DNA from: Lucinisca nassula
Taxonomy: Eukaryota > Mollusca > Bivalvia > Lucinida > Lucinidae
Length of the DNA stretch: 64,000 nt
Direction: 5' to 3'
NCBI GenBank assembly: GCA_963580285.1
Contig: OY757017.1
Span: forward strand, 112,687,245 to 112,751,244
In this document: one piece after another, positions 32,721-43,190 of the stretch
How the letters are laid out: every line of letters begins with the position of its first letter
How positions within the stretch are numbered: position 1 is the first letter of the stretch
The notes under the pieces: generated by a model
The model's database searches: none
What the model saw: only the letters and a program-made list of their open reading frames with translations
What the model was told of the DNA's origin: nothing
Made by a program: the position numbers and the translations under genes

Positions 32721-33080
32721 AGGAAAGATTCCATTTGTTTCAAAAATGGTTAACTATCATTATAAATATGGTTTATTACGGTAACGCATCCGTGTAACAA
32801 AGTGCATTCTTTCATATCCTTTCCAAATGAAAATTTGTGATATGTATCTTACATAGGTCGTGGGTGCTCGTTAGAGCCGCCTCAGAACCGACGCGTTGAG
32901 AAATACTCGTATGAAAAACAATGTTAACCCCTAAAAACCCATATTTTCTCTATATAAATAATGGGTTAAATTAAGAGGGGTGTTTATTTCCCGGACTTTT
33001 TAACCTGATGTATATAGATAACGGTGGGGGGGGGGATATGTATTTGAAGTATTTATTTCTGTTTATATAATCGGTAACAC

Positions 33081-33345
33081 CTTCACGAAAATACGCCTAT
33101 ACAAATACATTGTTAACTAAACCGCCGAAAGAAACGGAAATTTTAGGATGAAAAATTGTAATAGTTTTCTTATTTCTGATCAAAATATAGATTGAGGGTA
33201 CTCGTTAGGACCACCTACGATTACCAACAGTCTATAGTTTACAGCAATATTAAGAGAAATAAGATTTACCCCTGTAAACTCCAGTTTTACTTTATAAAAG
33301 TGGGGTCCAATGACGTCAAAATTATATAGACGTGCTTTCGTGATG
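33081..33345. mobile_element. MITE subfamily 1, diverged
   Basis: CTTCACGAAAATACGCCTAT and ATATAGACGTGCTTTCGTGA are the ends. The central hairpin has lost part of its right arm. Confidence 0.85.
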
Positions 33346-33354
33346 CCGTCTCTA

Positions 33355-33570
33355 TATTTTTCAGATTAAGATGACTTGTAAATGTGATATTTTCTTAAAA
33401 TACCCCGAACATACATGTACAGTGCTGGTAACCGTTAAGACTGTCCAGTCTTAACGGTTACCAGCATTGTACATGTATGTCCAGTCTTAACGGTTACCAG
33501 CACTGTACATGTATGTTCGGGGTATTTTAAGAAAATATCACATTTACAAGTCATCTTAATCTGAAAAATA
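33355..33570. repeat. Long near-perfect palindrome with duplicated arm
   Basis: The left arm 33355-33443 pairs with 33484-33570 with very few mismatches (TATTTTTCAGATTAAGATGA ... and complement). Between them an extra partial right arm (33446-33479) repeats CAGTCTTAACGGTTACCAGC... with GCATTG in place of GCACTG. So the centre is an inverted repeat whose right arm was partly duplicated. Confidence 0.9.
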
Positions 33571-33858
33571 TCATCTTAATGAGTATTTGTTTCAAGTGAG
33601 TATTTGCTTTGAGAAATAACAAGCTGGAGGCGAATGACCACTTTTGATCAATTTCGTAAACACTGAATAGATGACAATGGTAGATTACCTAGTCATGTTC
33701 AATGTCAATTATGACAATAAATTACAGTAATTGACTTAGATGCCATTGATATATCTGCCCTAGATTGCTTAGGCCTAAAATGATGTTAAGCTGTTCAACT
33801 ATGTTACAGCCCCAACATAATTTTGTGGCCTAAACGCAACCTATGGATGATTTATTCG

Positions 33859-34000
33859 AATAACGGCCAAAATATAACAACCACCATATTAAAAATTAAA
33901 AGCATAAACATCTCCTTATTCACTTCAAAATAACGGCCAAAATGTAACAACCACCACATGAACAGCTAAAGGACATAAACATTTCCCGTATTCACTTTTA
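33859..34000. repeat. 70-bp tandem duplication
   Basis: AATAACGGCCAAAATATAAC at 33859 and AATAACGGCCAAAATGTAAC at 33929, followed by ACCACCA and ATAAACAT blocks in both copies. Confidence 0.8.
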
Positions 34001-34548
34001 GAAAAAATAGAGGACCTCACACGAGTGTTCAAGTCTTATTGCATTTTTGAATGAGATGAGGAAAAGACGAGCATTGTATCCTTTTTTCTCAACGAGTTCA
34101 ATGTTTTATTTTTATTTTATTTATACAATATTTAAAGAGGAAGCGCAATAAGCTACATGAGCTAGTCTTCATTGTGGTCCTCTAGAACACTATCATAAAA
34201 TACATGCATGCATACAAATATTCACATTAAAAGAGAAAATAAAAGACAAAATAAACAAATGAATAAAATATAATTTGAGGGCACATAAAACACGCGTCAT
34301 TCACTTTCTAACGTGTCAAAGTTTAAAATATCCACATAGAAAGACGAAACCTGTTAATAAGCTTTAAGCTTCCGTTCAACTCCTTTCAAGAATGAACATA
34401 TTTATATTTTTACGAATAAATACGTTTAAACCAAACCTGTGAATAAATAAGCAGCAGTAAGCAGTGATAAGATACAATGTAAAGTTAAAATTGAGACAAA
34501 TATGAAGTACGTCTAAACTACTGTTCTACTGAATCAAAGTTTTTAATC

Positions 34549-35141
34549 ATCAGGAAAACACGCCTATATAATTTTGACCCCCTAGAACCCCACTTTTATA
34601 TAGTAAACCTGGGGTTACAGGGGTAAACGTTATTTTTCTTATTTCTATTCCAAATATACATTGTCCGGCCCCCGCCCATAGGGGCTTGAATAAATATATG
34701 GGCTGCATGATGCTTCCACGCAGAGCTGAATCCGGCCCGCACACTAGTACTGGTAAACCGCTTAGAGGATCTAAACCTGTCCAGGAACCGCGGTGCGAGG
34801 CGGACCGTCCATGCTAATAAACCCTATTGGTTTCATTGGGCGACAGGGCTTGAGATGTCATTTCATCTCAATGTCGGGTAAAAGTCCCACAAAATTGGAA
34901 GCAACGTCTCCAAAATGACCTTTACAGTGTTGACGGGGACGTTAAACCTCAAAGCAAACAAACAAACAAATATACATTGTGGGTACACATTAGAACCACC
35001 TCAATGAGGCGGTTTTAACGAGTATCATCTATATTTTCAGCAGAAATAAGAAAAATATCACAATTTTTCATCTTAAAATTTTCTTTTTTTTCCCCAACAT
35101 TTAAGGTTGCAATGTATCTGTATAGGCGTGTTTTCGTAATG
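34549..35141. mobile_element. MITE subfamily 1 containing a SINE-a
   Basis: Ends GGAAAACACGCCTATATAAT and TATAGGCGTGTTTTCGTAAT. The MITE hairpin is interrupted by the SINE-a at 34665-34967; it resumes with ATTGTGGGTACACATTAGAA. Confidence 0.88.
34665..34967 (+). mobile_element. SINE-a reference copy, 303 bp, 13-bp TSD
   Basis: Flanked by AAATATACATTGT at 34652-34664 and 34968-34980. This defines the full element: head CCGGCCCCCGCCCATAGGGG, core AGTACTGGTAAACCGCTTAG, tail GACGGGGACGTTAAACCTCA and (AAAC)n. I cannot find standard A and B boxes in the head, so the Pol III promoter type is unknown. The target is the hairpin of a subfamily-1 MITE. Confidence 0.95.
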
Positions 35142-35199
35142 TTTCCATAGTATAGGAACAAAGTATAAAAATGCTCCAATATAGAGTGTTGTTTGTGAT

Positions 35200-35490
35200 C
35201 TGGGGCTTGAAGAAATATATGGGCTGCATGATGCTTCCACGCAGAGCTGAATCCGGCCCGCACACTAGTACTGGTAAACTGCTTAGAGGATCTAAGCCTG
35301 TCCAGGAACCGCGGTGCGAGGTGGACCGTCCATGCTAATAAACCCTATTGGTTTAATTGGGCGACAGGGCTTGAGATGTCCTTTCATCTCAATGTCGGGT
35401 AAAAGTCCCACAAAATTGGAAGCAACGTCTCCAAAATGACATTTACGGTGTTGACGGGGGCGTTAAACCTCCAATCAAACAAACAATGAT
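35200..35490 (+). mobile_element. SINE-a inserted in LINE B
   Basis: From GGGGCTTGAAGAAATATATG to GGCGTTAAACCTCCAATCAA plus AAACAAACAA. A TGATCTGG / TGATCTTGG pair flanks it as a likely target duplication. Head is slightly 5'-truncated compared with 34665. Confidence 0.88.
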
Positions 35491-35582
35491 CTTGGAACAT
35501 GTAATATCCCAGTTTCGCTAGATCCCAATGTGTTTGGGAGACGGGCTTTAACAGATTTGACAGGCAGTCAGGTATCATATTA

Positions 35583-35766
35583 TTAACATATTCATTTTAG
35601 CCGCACCCATCTCTGACTTTGAACCAATCAGTTTACTTGATGTAATTTATTCCTACTGATTCATAAACTGAATGTTAAACAGTGTAGATCCTGATCAGAT
35701 CATCTGATCTGGGCCTACACTGTTTGCAAAGATAGGGGTTATCGTGAACAGCAAGATAAGAGGTAA
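35583..35766. mobile_element. TTAA MITE inserted in LINE B
   Basis: Inverted-orientation member of the CTTATCTTGCTG subfamily. The right end is CAGCAAGATAAGAGGTAA and the left end begins at TTAACATATTCA. Hairpin AAACAGTGTAGATCC / GGCCTACACTGTTT. The LINE B protein breaks at its right border. Confidence 0.8.
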
Positions 35767-35865
35767 TAGCTTTGTATGTCAGCACGGCTTTGTTGTATTT
35801 GAGCCTGCTAGGAACTGACTGCCACCCGAGCTCATTAAACATGTCTGCTAATGCTGTTTGGAAAA

Positions 35866-36395
35866 TAGAAGTGAAGGCAATGATCATGATTCGATAAAAT
35901 TAACCCACAGCTCCCATCAGAGAAACCAAAGGGAAAGAAACGCAAACATGAAACAATTAGACCCTAATGGAAACATCAATAGCGGAAAGCCAAAAGGACA
36001 GTTACTCTCCCACAAAAAAAGGGAAAGTGGCTATCCAAATTTAAATGATATAAGCGATACACATATTCAAAGACAAACCATAACAAAAATAAACCGCGTC
36101 AGAAGAACTGCCTTGAAACGGTCAGCGAAACGAATCCTCTGTGTGTATGGTGTGTGTGTGTGTGTGTTGGGGGGGGGGGGTGCTTAAATCGATTATACGT
36201 GGCCACAATCTTCGCCCTTACTTCAATCGCGATTTAGACAAATAATTTGTTCAGTCCGCATGAAGACCTCCGGACTCATCCGTGCAACATCTCCGTGAAC
36301 ACAAAAAATGAATAAAAAAGACCACAGAGATGTAACAACGGTGAGGATTCGACAGCAAGAAACCCCTGAAATGCTGGAACAAAAGAAGACCGGGA
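35866..36395 (-). mobile_element. RT2 3' tail inserted in LINE B
   Basis: About 530 bp, same strand as LINE B. The LINE B protein stops at ...LKADF just before the insert and resumes with ...QTALADMFNELGW just after it. It includes a TG/G-rich run at 36140-36180. Its position shows that this tail is not part of LINE B. Confidence 0.85.
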
Positions 36396-37017
36396 AGTCT
36401 GCTTTGAGTGTTATTCTCGCTGCACGCTTCTGTAGCTTGTGAAGTCGCTCGAGATTTGTCTTGGAAGTAGATCCCCAGACGACAGAGCCATAGTCTATCA
36501 AAGGCAAAATGTAGCTTTGATAATACTGTTTCTGAACCTCGCTCGGCACATATTCAGACAGTTGTCTCAATAAAGATATTTTTGAAGAAATGTTTGATCA
36601 TAGGTAATCAATTTGAGCTGACCAATTTAGATTTTTGAATGCTAACGCCGTCCAATATCACTTCTAATTTACGAGAGCCACCGAGTCTCTGTCGTGTACC
36701 TACGGCCATACATGTCGTCTTTTTATAATTGACTGGCAATTTTTAACGTTTCTTCCACTAATCGGTAACAAAGTCGTATTCAATTTCATTTATGCTGTTA
36801 CTATGCGTATGAAACATTGCGTCATCGGCAAATAAATCTGCAAATAAATCTGCCAAACAAATTGACGGTAAGGGATAAAATGCGATTTTTCTCAACAAAT
36901 TCGATACATTTAATGCATGAACATGAATGCTAGATTCTATTTATTATATGACATTTTTTTTTGCGCATTTAAATCACGATTTTTTTTTTAACCAAAATAT
37001 AAATATTCCGCCATTAG

Positions 37018-37345
37018 TAAACAGAAGTGAAGGCAGTGATCAGGAATCGATACAATTAACCTACAGCTCCCGTCAGAGACACCAAAGGGGAAAAAACAGA
37101 AACATAAAACAACAGACCCCAATGGAAACATCAACAGCTGAAAGCCAAAAGGACAGTTACTTTCCCACACAATGGCCAATTGGCTATAAACAAAATAATG
37201 TAAGCGATACAAACACTCAAAGACAAACCATAACAAAAATAAACCGCGATCGAAGAACCGCTTTTGAACAGTCAGTGATGGTGGTGGTGGGGGGGGGGGG
37301 GGGGGCTTAAATTGATTTTACGTAGCCACAATCCTCGCCCTTACA
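37018..37345 (-). mobile_element. RT2 3' tail inserted in MITE F
   Basis: From ACAGAAGTGAAGGCAGTGAT to ACGTAGCCACAATCCTCGCC with a G run (37285-37306). It interrupts MITE F between ATTCCGCCATTAGTAA and GGCGTCGTTAAGGAC. Confidence 0.85.
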
Positions 37346-37669
37346 CGGCGTCGTTAAGGACTAATTTGCATATTTCATCCACTCGTAGATAACCGAATAT
37401 ATTACTGGGCGTTGCTCAGACGCGACATCATATGTAAAAGTGTAGTAAGAGATGGTCTATACTATCTACAGTGAAATTTCGTTAACTCGGATGGCTCATT
37501 TACTACAGCTAATTCGAACCCGTTTTGAAGTCTCTGGTAAATTTTTCCCAGAGCTCCAGATATCCATATTTTAGACTAATTTGTGGATTAGTGATTTTAT
37601 CCAGAAAAGGGTATCCTGGGTGTACTTATTACCTCAGGATATATTTTCGTCATTTTATTCAATAAAGGT

Positions 37670-37750
37670 ATGTTGTTTGTACTCATTAGAATCGCCTCAA
37701 TGAGATGATTCTTTTGTGTTCAAATAACATATCTTTTTATGATAGAAGTT
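37670..37750. repeat. Degenerate MITE hairpin remnant
   Basis: TGTTTGTACTCATTAGAATCGCCTC and GAGATGATTCT pair weakly. No ends visible. Confidence 0.4.
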
Positions 37751-37977
37751 CGACAATATATCTTGAGGTCATCCCCATTTTGCCTAATGGCCAAACATAA
37801 TGATTAACGATAAGCATTTTGAACTACCCCTTTTTCGGACACAGTTTCATGGTCCCGAAGTATTCGAATTATTGTAGTTGGAAAATGTACATTTCAGGAA
37901 ATGAGAATGTCATGATAAAGTTGTCTGTATACCTTATGATGTTTGTTGATATGATTGTAACACAACATGAAAACAAG

Positions 37978-38197
37978 TCTGTGTAATGAATACCCCAAAT
38001 CCCTTTTTATATAGAGAAAACTGAGATTTACGGGGGTATTGTTATTGTTCCTCTTTCTGCTCTATCAACAGTACTGAGGCAGTTTTAGCGAGCACCCGTA
38101 ACCTACGTTTTAAGAACAAATAGATTTTCATCCGAAAAAATACCGTTTTGAAGATATAAAAGAATGTACTTTGTCTCACGGGTGTGTTATCGTAATG
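37978..38197. mobile_element. MITE subfamily 2, diverged
   Basis: The right end CACGGGTGTGTTATCGTAAT is intact. The hairpin is partly lost (AGTTTTAGCGAGCACCCGTA). Relatives: 41995-42260, 44175-44443, 47830-48107, 52955-53092 and 57950-58125. Confidence 0.75.
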
Positions 38198-38269
38198 AAC
38201 TTCATTATGACTGCAGAGAAATCAGAAATATATTAATATTAATGAAATTTAATATATATTTTTATCATA

Positions 38270-38625
38270 TGACGTCGCGTCTGAGAGTGTAATAACGCCA
38301 TGTCATATTTTCGATAATCCACTATCGGATTAAATATGCAAATTAGCTAGTTACGTCCCGTAACGTTACATGTACGACGTCCTTAACGACGTCGCGTTTA
38401 CTAACGGCGGAATATTGACGGTTTTGTTAAAAATCGTGAATAAAATGCGCTTTAAACGTCATATAATAAATAGAATCTTGCATTCGTGTTCATGTACGAA
38501 TTATTGAATTTATTAAACTCGTTTAGGAAAAGGGATAAAATGCTCATCAAAGCCTCGCATTTTATCCCTTTTCCTCAACTCGTTTAATAAATTCAATAAT
38601 ACATGATCACTCATGTAAGATCCTC
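38270..38625. mobile_element. MITE F, intact copy
   Basis: Begins near TCATATGACGTCGCGTCTGA and ends near CACTCATGTAAGATCC. A large hairpin at about 38500-38600 pairs TTGAATTTATTAAACTCG with CGTTTAATAAATTCAA and AAAAGGGATAAAATGC with GCATTTTATCCCTTTT. Another copy is at 58500-58830. A partial one is at 48240-48355. Confidence 0.85.
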
Positions 38626-38859
38626 TATATAGCTTATATTTGTGTATCATTGTTATATAGTCCATTTCAAACTCCACTTCTCACTATTTGCCATTAAAAG
38701 AAGATGACATATTTCATTTGAATACAGGTTGCAAATTTTGGTAAATACTGTATGTTTTCAAATGAAACAAAGTTCTTCCAGTAGAAGAACACGTTAGCCA
38801 TACGTGATCAAATTTCAGAATGCGTATTTTAAAATTAGACGGGGAGAACTAACTTTGAG

Positions 38860-38985
38860 GATGGTTTCATTGGGCGACAGTTCATCTCAATGTCCACAAC
38901 TGTTAACAAAGTCTCCAAAATGACACTGCACAGATACTATTATACTTTTCATTTTAATGGGGATGTTAAAAACAAACAAACAATT
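38860..38985 (+). mobile_element. SINE-a remnant
   Basis: GGTTTCATTGGGCGACAG, TTCATCTCAATGTC, TCTCCAAAATGAC and GGGGATGTTAAA in SINE-a order with deletions. Confidence 0.65.
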
Positions 38986-38989
38986 GTAA

Positions 38990-40480
38990 TATCACTTCCA
39001 CTGACATGTTTAATACTTGAGAACTGCGCTCAAGTCCCACTAGATGATCCAATTTTGTGCACAAACAATGACCATGCGTGATGTTAGGCATGTTCCTAGT
39101 GCTTAATAGTCAGAAATAATTAGAACTGTATTATGTTTACATTGATTTCACCAAAAACTCATTATTCGAGGGTATTAAATATTTTTTTGCTCCTGGACTG
39201 TCTTTTTCTACTGGCGACCTCTGTTCAACAATTTGTCGCCAGAAACTTCCAATGTAATAACTAGTTTCTGCCTGAAGAAATAAACTTGAGCAAAGCAAAA
39301 CCTTGTGTGTGACATGTGCAACCAGCACAGACGCAGGCAAGATCGGGCAGTCTAAACAGGGCGGACAGTGTGCGCTTGATTTTTCTTTTAATTCGCTGCA
39401 CCACCAAGACTCTCAATCAGATTATGCAAATGCACAGTAAGATCAGGGCCAGTCTGGTCGCAAGTGTTATTTTATTGCTTTTACTTAAGGTCTACCGTCC
39501 GTCATCATTTATAGTGTAAGTTTGACTAGATAATTGGTATAGAACGATTGTATGTATTTGTCTGACAAGTAAAAACGTCATCATTTATTTTGCAAAGCCA
39601 GTTGCCCCATAATCACCGTACATGACAGTTTAGACTAGCTTAAAGTCTGCTATTAAAAGTCTGATCTTTTTTGTTATTATTATTGACAAAAATATCTTTA
39701 AAAAATATGCGGTGTAGATATAATTGGTCAGTTGTTTTGAAAATGAGCTACAATAGTGATCTAGAAAAAGGTGTGTAGCTATGAATTAGTAGTCAAACAA
39801 TTAAGCTGTCACGCGGGAGAAAAATTATACTTCGCAGAGCGCGGTGTCCGCCTGTCGGAGCTTAGGTCAAGGTGAAAAGTCAAGGTTAAAAATGTGACAT
39901 TATTTCAAGAGCATACGATCTCAAGTAGATGCAAAACAAATATGAAGACTTTGTATTTTATTGTTTCGGAGTATGAACGCAAATTCGAGGGTCAACATTT
40001 AGGATTGTCGCTATGGTGGACCTAAGTGCACTGATGGATGAACAAACGGGCGAAGATTCTTAACACATTTTGTATCGCAGAAAGACACAAATATAATTGT
40101 GGAAAGAATCAATTTTACAATTTAATTAGAAATTTTGTTTTACATTTAAATCTAGTAAATGTTTTTTAAGTCTTCCTTAAATATGAAAAAAATTCTTTCG
40201 CATTCCTTCCGCGGAAGGAAGGTTCTTACCGTTATTTTATCGTTAAGTTTATTTGGATGAACTAAAACAACTTAATAGCATGAATGCCTTTCAGGTAAAA
40301 TTATTTTATATCAATATATGAGTTTTTGTAGTTTTCCTTCCGTAATTTCCTATCCTTTCCTCCTTAGCAAATTCTCTTCGAGAAAGGAGGTCTCCCGTCA
40401 CTACTTCATATACCAGAAAGGTGCAAAATGTGTAAGCGAATCCTAATGTAGAATGTCATGCGATAATTACATGTTTTCGT
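38990..40480. other. No recognisable gene
   Basis: AT-rich, with short GTCAAGGT-type phrases at 39865-39890 and a CCTTCCGCGGAAGG palindrome at 40206-40219. No supported coding region. Confidence 0.45.
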
Positions 40481-40492
40481 TTTACTATATGG

Positions 40493-40724
40493 GCCCCGTC
40501 AAGCGATTTTGGTACTTATCGCCTATGCGAGCAGCGAAGGTTCAGGCGAGCCTGCGCATCCGCGCAGTCTCGCCAGAACCTTCGCTGCTCGCTCATACAA
40601 GCAGTGAATCAAGAGGAACCTTCAGACAGAAAGCCATATCCCTGGCCCCTCTGAATGGCTGGGCATGCGCAGTTTAAATTTGTCATGACGGAATGCTCGA
40701 AGACACAAATTCTCTTGGCGGGGC
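40493..40724 (+). mobile_element. 232-bp MITE, copy 1 (GCCCCGYCAAG ends)
   Basis: Ends GCCCCGTCAAGCGA and TCTCTTGGCGGGGC are imperfect inverted repeats. A copy of the same length lies inverted at 45868-46099, differing at very few positions. A hairpin near 40525-40595 pairs GCGAGCAGCGAAGGTTCTGG-type arms. Confidence 0.85.
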
Positions 40725-40756
40725 TCAACTATGAAGTCCGTGAAATGAACATCCCT

Positions 40757-41289
40757 CCGAAATAGAAGTGGAGGCAATGATCAGGAATCGATACAATTAA
40801 CCCAAAGCTCCCATCAGAGACACCAAAGGGAAAGAAACACAAACATGAAACAGCAGACCCTAATTGAAGCATCAATAGCGGGAAGCCGAAAGGACAGTTA
40901 CTTTCCCACAAAATGGCCAAATGGCTATCCAAAATAAAATAATATAAGCGACACACTCAAAGAAAAACACCCAAAGACAAACCATAACAAAAATAAACCG
41001 CTTAAATCGATTTTACGTGGCCACAATCCTCCCCTTTACCTCCGTCGCGATGTAGATAAATAATTTGTTTAGTTCTAACTCATCATTGCAACATTTCTGT
41101 GAAGACAAAAATCAAACCACCACAGCGATAAAACAACGGTGAGGACTCGACAGCAAGAAACCACTGAAATGCTGGAGCAAAAGAAAACCAACAGTTAGAC
41201 TCCGATGGGGCCGACCAGAGACAGAGCATCAGGTACCAACAAACATAAGCTTTTACGCTGGAACCGTCATAGAATCTGAGGCCTGACCC
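40757..41289 (-). mobile_element. RT2 element 3' tail, continuous with coding part
   Basis: The tail runs into RT2 coding sequence at about 41290. This junction, repeated at 43190, shows that the dispersed ~530-bp tails come from RT2 elements. Confidence 0.8.
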
Positions 41290-42000
41290 ACCGGTGTGCA
41301 ATTAAAGAGGGAAACAAAGTTGTCGACCGTAATTGGGTTAACTACCATGCATGCAGTCTGTCCTATAACATTAATGCTGTACCCTATCTTTTTATATCGA
41401 AGAATGATTTTACGAAATTGGGTGCTGAAGTCATTGCGGTTATATATTTTTCTGAATTTATATACTAAGTCACCATAAAATTCGGGTTCCGATAGACCTT
41501 GTTGCAGAAGAGATTTAAGTTCAATATTGAATTTGAAATTAAATAAGAAAGACGTATATAAAATTTTGAAAAGGTTTTGCGTAGTTTATGGTACCGATAA
41601 CCCTGATTAAGAAGTTTAGCCGTTAACAATTTATTACGAGTGTTGAAGCCAGTTACATGACTACACACTCTGGCAAATCGAATTAATTGCGAAATATAAA
41701 CGCCATAGGATAACGCACGATGAACATTACCATCCAAAAAAGGAAAATTTACAATCTTTAAATCAAATCATCGCGTTTATCATAAATTTTGCAAGAAACC
41801 CATCTACAATACATAGATGTAAATCCAAAAATGGTACCTTGGTATCAGAAGATTTGCTTTATTTAACTGAAGTTCTGTGTGTGTGGGGGTGGGGGTTGCA
41901 GAAAGGGGCATAATAAAGTCTCTCTCATAACAAAACAAAAACAGATCTGCCACAAGTGGTGCGCAATTTGTACCCATCGGAATACCCACAACTTGTCTTT
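41290..42000 (-). pseudogene. RT2 reverse transcriptase fragment 1
   Basis: Minus strand. From the N-terminal side it shows GIPMGTNCAPLVADLFLFCY (near 41985-41925), an RT motif I know from unclassified animal retroelements. After a deletion of the expected YLDD region come ELQLNKAN and SYGVYISQLIRFARVCSHV (near 41710-41650). Then LLNQGYRYHKLRKTFSKFY, a diverged EPEFYGDLVYK equivalent near 41490, and a diverged VDNFVSLFN-type end near 41310. The catalytic YLDD box is absent. I cannot place the family (Penelope-like or non-LTR) from this fragment. Confidence 0.8.
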
Positions 42001-42260
42001 GTATAGAGAAGATTATAAACCCACTTTATATAGAGAAGATTGGGGTTTAAGTGGGGTCTACATTATATTTCTTATTTCCGCTCATTGACATACGCCGCAG
42101 GTACTCATTAGAAGCGCCTCAATGAGAACGTTCTAACGAGTGTCCACAACCCATGATTGGAGTCCAAATAAGGAAAAACATCACAAAATTTCAAAGGAAA
42201 AATAACAGCTTTGGAGATGAAAAGAATGCACTATACCAGCAGGAAAATAACATAATTGTG
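41995..42260. mobile_element. MITE subfamily 2, diverged
   Basis: The hairpin is partly kept (GGTACTCATTAGAAGCGCCT / CAATGAGAACGTTCTAACGA). Left boundary merges with RT2 fragment 1. Confidence 0.6.
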
Positions 42261-42551
42261 ACGTCACATCAACGTCAGTAAAACGTCATGGCGTTTATGC
42301 AACGCCACATCTACGTCGGTGCAACATCGTGACGTTTTACGTTGCCCTAGCGACGTGTGACTCCTCGGATGTCTCACGGATTACTTTACGTAATCATGTA
42401 TTGGCTGTCAGTTTGACAAAGCCTGTTGTCCTTGAAGCAGGTAATGGTAAAGGGAGAATGTTATTTCGAACATGTGTTTTTATCAACCAGTGGAACGAAA
42501 AATGTAGGAAACAAACAACGGCTACGTCGAAAAGAAGGTCATCAACTTGTA

Positions 42552-43190
42552 AAATAGAAGTGGAGGCAATGATCAGGTATCGATACAATTAATCCACATT
42601 TCTCATCAGAAACACCAAAGGGAAAGAAACACAAACATGAAATAACCAGGCCCTAATGGAAATATCATCAGCAGAAAGTCAAAAAGGACAGTCACTCTCC
42701 CACAAAATGGCCAATTGGCTGTACAAAACAAAAAGATACAAGCGATACAAAGTAGAAGTGAAAAAAAAGATCAGGAATCGATACAATTAACTTACTCCAC
42801 CCATCAAAGACACCAAAGGGCAAACACTCAAAGACAAACCTTAACAAAAATAAACTGCGACAGAAGAACCGCCTTGTAACGTTCAGTCAAAAGAATTTCA
42901 CTGGGGGAGTGAGGCTTGAATCGGTTTTACGCGGCCGCAATCCTCGGCGTTATTTCCGTCGCGAATTAGACAAGTAATTCAGACCGCATGAAGGCTTCCT
43001 TACTCATAAGTGCAACATCTCCGAGAACACAAAAATAAAACAACCACAGAGATGGAACTTCGATGAGCACTCGACAGCAAGAAACAACTGAAATGCTGGA
43101 GTAAAAGAAAGCAAACAGTTAGACTCCGATGGGCCCAACCAGAGACAGAGCATCAGGTACCAACCAACATTATATAAGTAAGCCTTTGCG
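42552..43190 (-). mobile_element. RT2 3' tail with internal partial duplication
   Basis: The tail end AAGTGGAGGCAATGATCAGG (42558) is repeated as AGAAGTGAAAAAAAAGATCAGG (42755-42776), so a short tail piece sits inside a longer one. It joins coding sequence near 43190. Confidence 0.8.

Larger units (their letters stand above)
34485..36865 (-). pseudogene. LINE B reverse-transcriptase C-terminal part, degenerate
   Basis: Segments in coding order on the minus strand: DLFADDAMFHTHSNSINEIE (catalytic FADD box, near 36850-36790); YYQSYILPLIDYGSVVWG and LHKLQKRAARITL (36530-36400); then, past the RT2 tail, FNELGWQSVPSRLKYNKAV (near 35850-35770). Past the MITE comes MIPDCLSNLLKPVSQTH (near 35578-35520). 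Past the SINE comes a TLYWSIFILCSYTMETL stretch that I align with the family's TLYDGSF...LWNSLP. Past the last nest comes IKNFDSVEQ and a stop near 34485. These match the C-terminal end of CR1/Jockey-like LINEs. Stops and frameshifts are present. Confidence 0.85.
34100..36867 (-). mobile_element. LINE B: non-LTR retrotransposon, 5'-truncated, multiply interrupted
   Basis: Minus strand, from the FADD box near 36850 to an AT-rich 3' end near 34100 (TATTGTATAAATAAAATAAA). Inserts: 35866-36395 (RT2 tail), 35583-35766 (TTAA MITE), 35200-35490 (SINE-a) and 34549-35141 (MITE subfamily 1 carrying a SINE-a). Removing them leaves about 1.2 kb that reads as the C-terminal part of an RT. Confidence 0.85.
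34010..37445. mobile_element. Fold-back MITE F split by LINE B (nest)
   Basis: The left part (about 34010-34105, ACACGAGTGTTCAAGTC... TTTCTCAACGAGTTCAATG) and the right part (36868-37017 plus 37346-37445, AAGGGATAAAATGCG... ATTTCATCCACTCGTAG) together match intact MITE F at 38270-38625 and 58500-58830. LINE B lies between them and an RT2 tail (37018-37345) splits the right part. Confidence 0.8.

Noticed and set aside
34700..34760. 5S rRNA-derived origin for SINE-a
   Set aside because: AGTACTGGTAAACCGCTTA resembles part of the 5S C-box region, but the same block is in tRNA-headed SINE-b, and no other 5S boxes are present.
36140..36180. Regulatory G-quadruplex
   Set aside because: G runs at 36170, 37290, 17150 and 3500 lie in retroelement tails, SINE ends or simple repeats. 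No gene context supports a regulatory role.
36223..36570. RT2 tail read as the natural 3' end of LINE B
   Set aside because: LINE B coding resumes at 35865 beyond the tail (FNELGWQSVPSRLKY...), so the tail is an insertion.
40453..40677. Conserved small protein encoded twice (40453-40677 and 45864-46103)
   Set aside because: Both frames lie in near-identical MITE copies, so conservation reflects recent duplication and not selection on protein.
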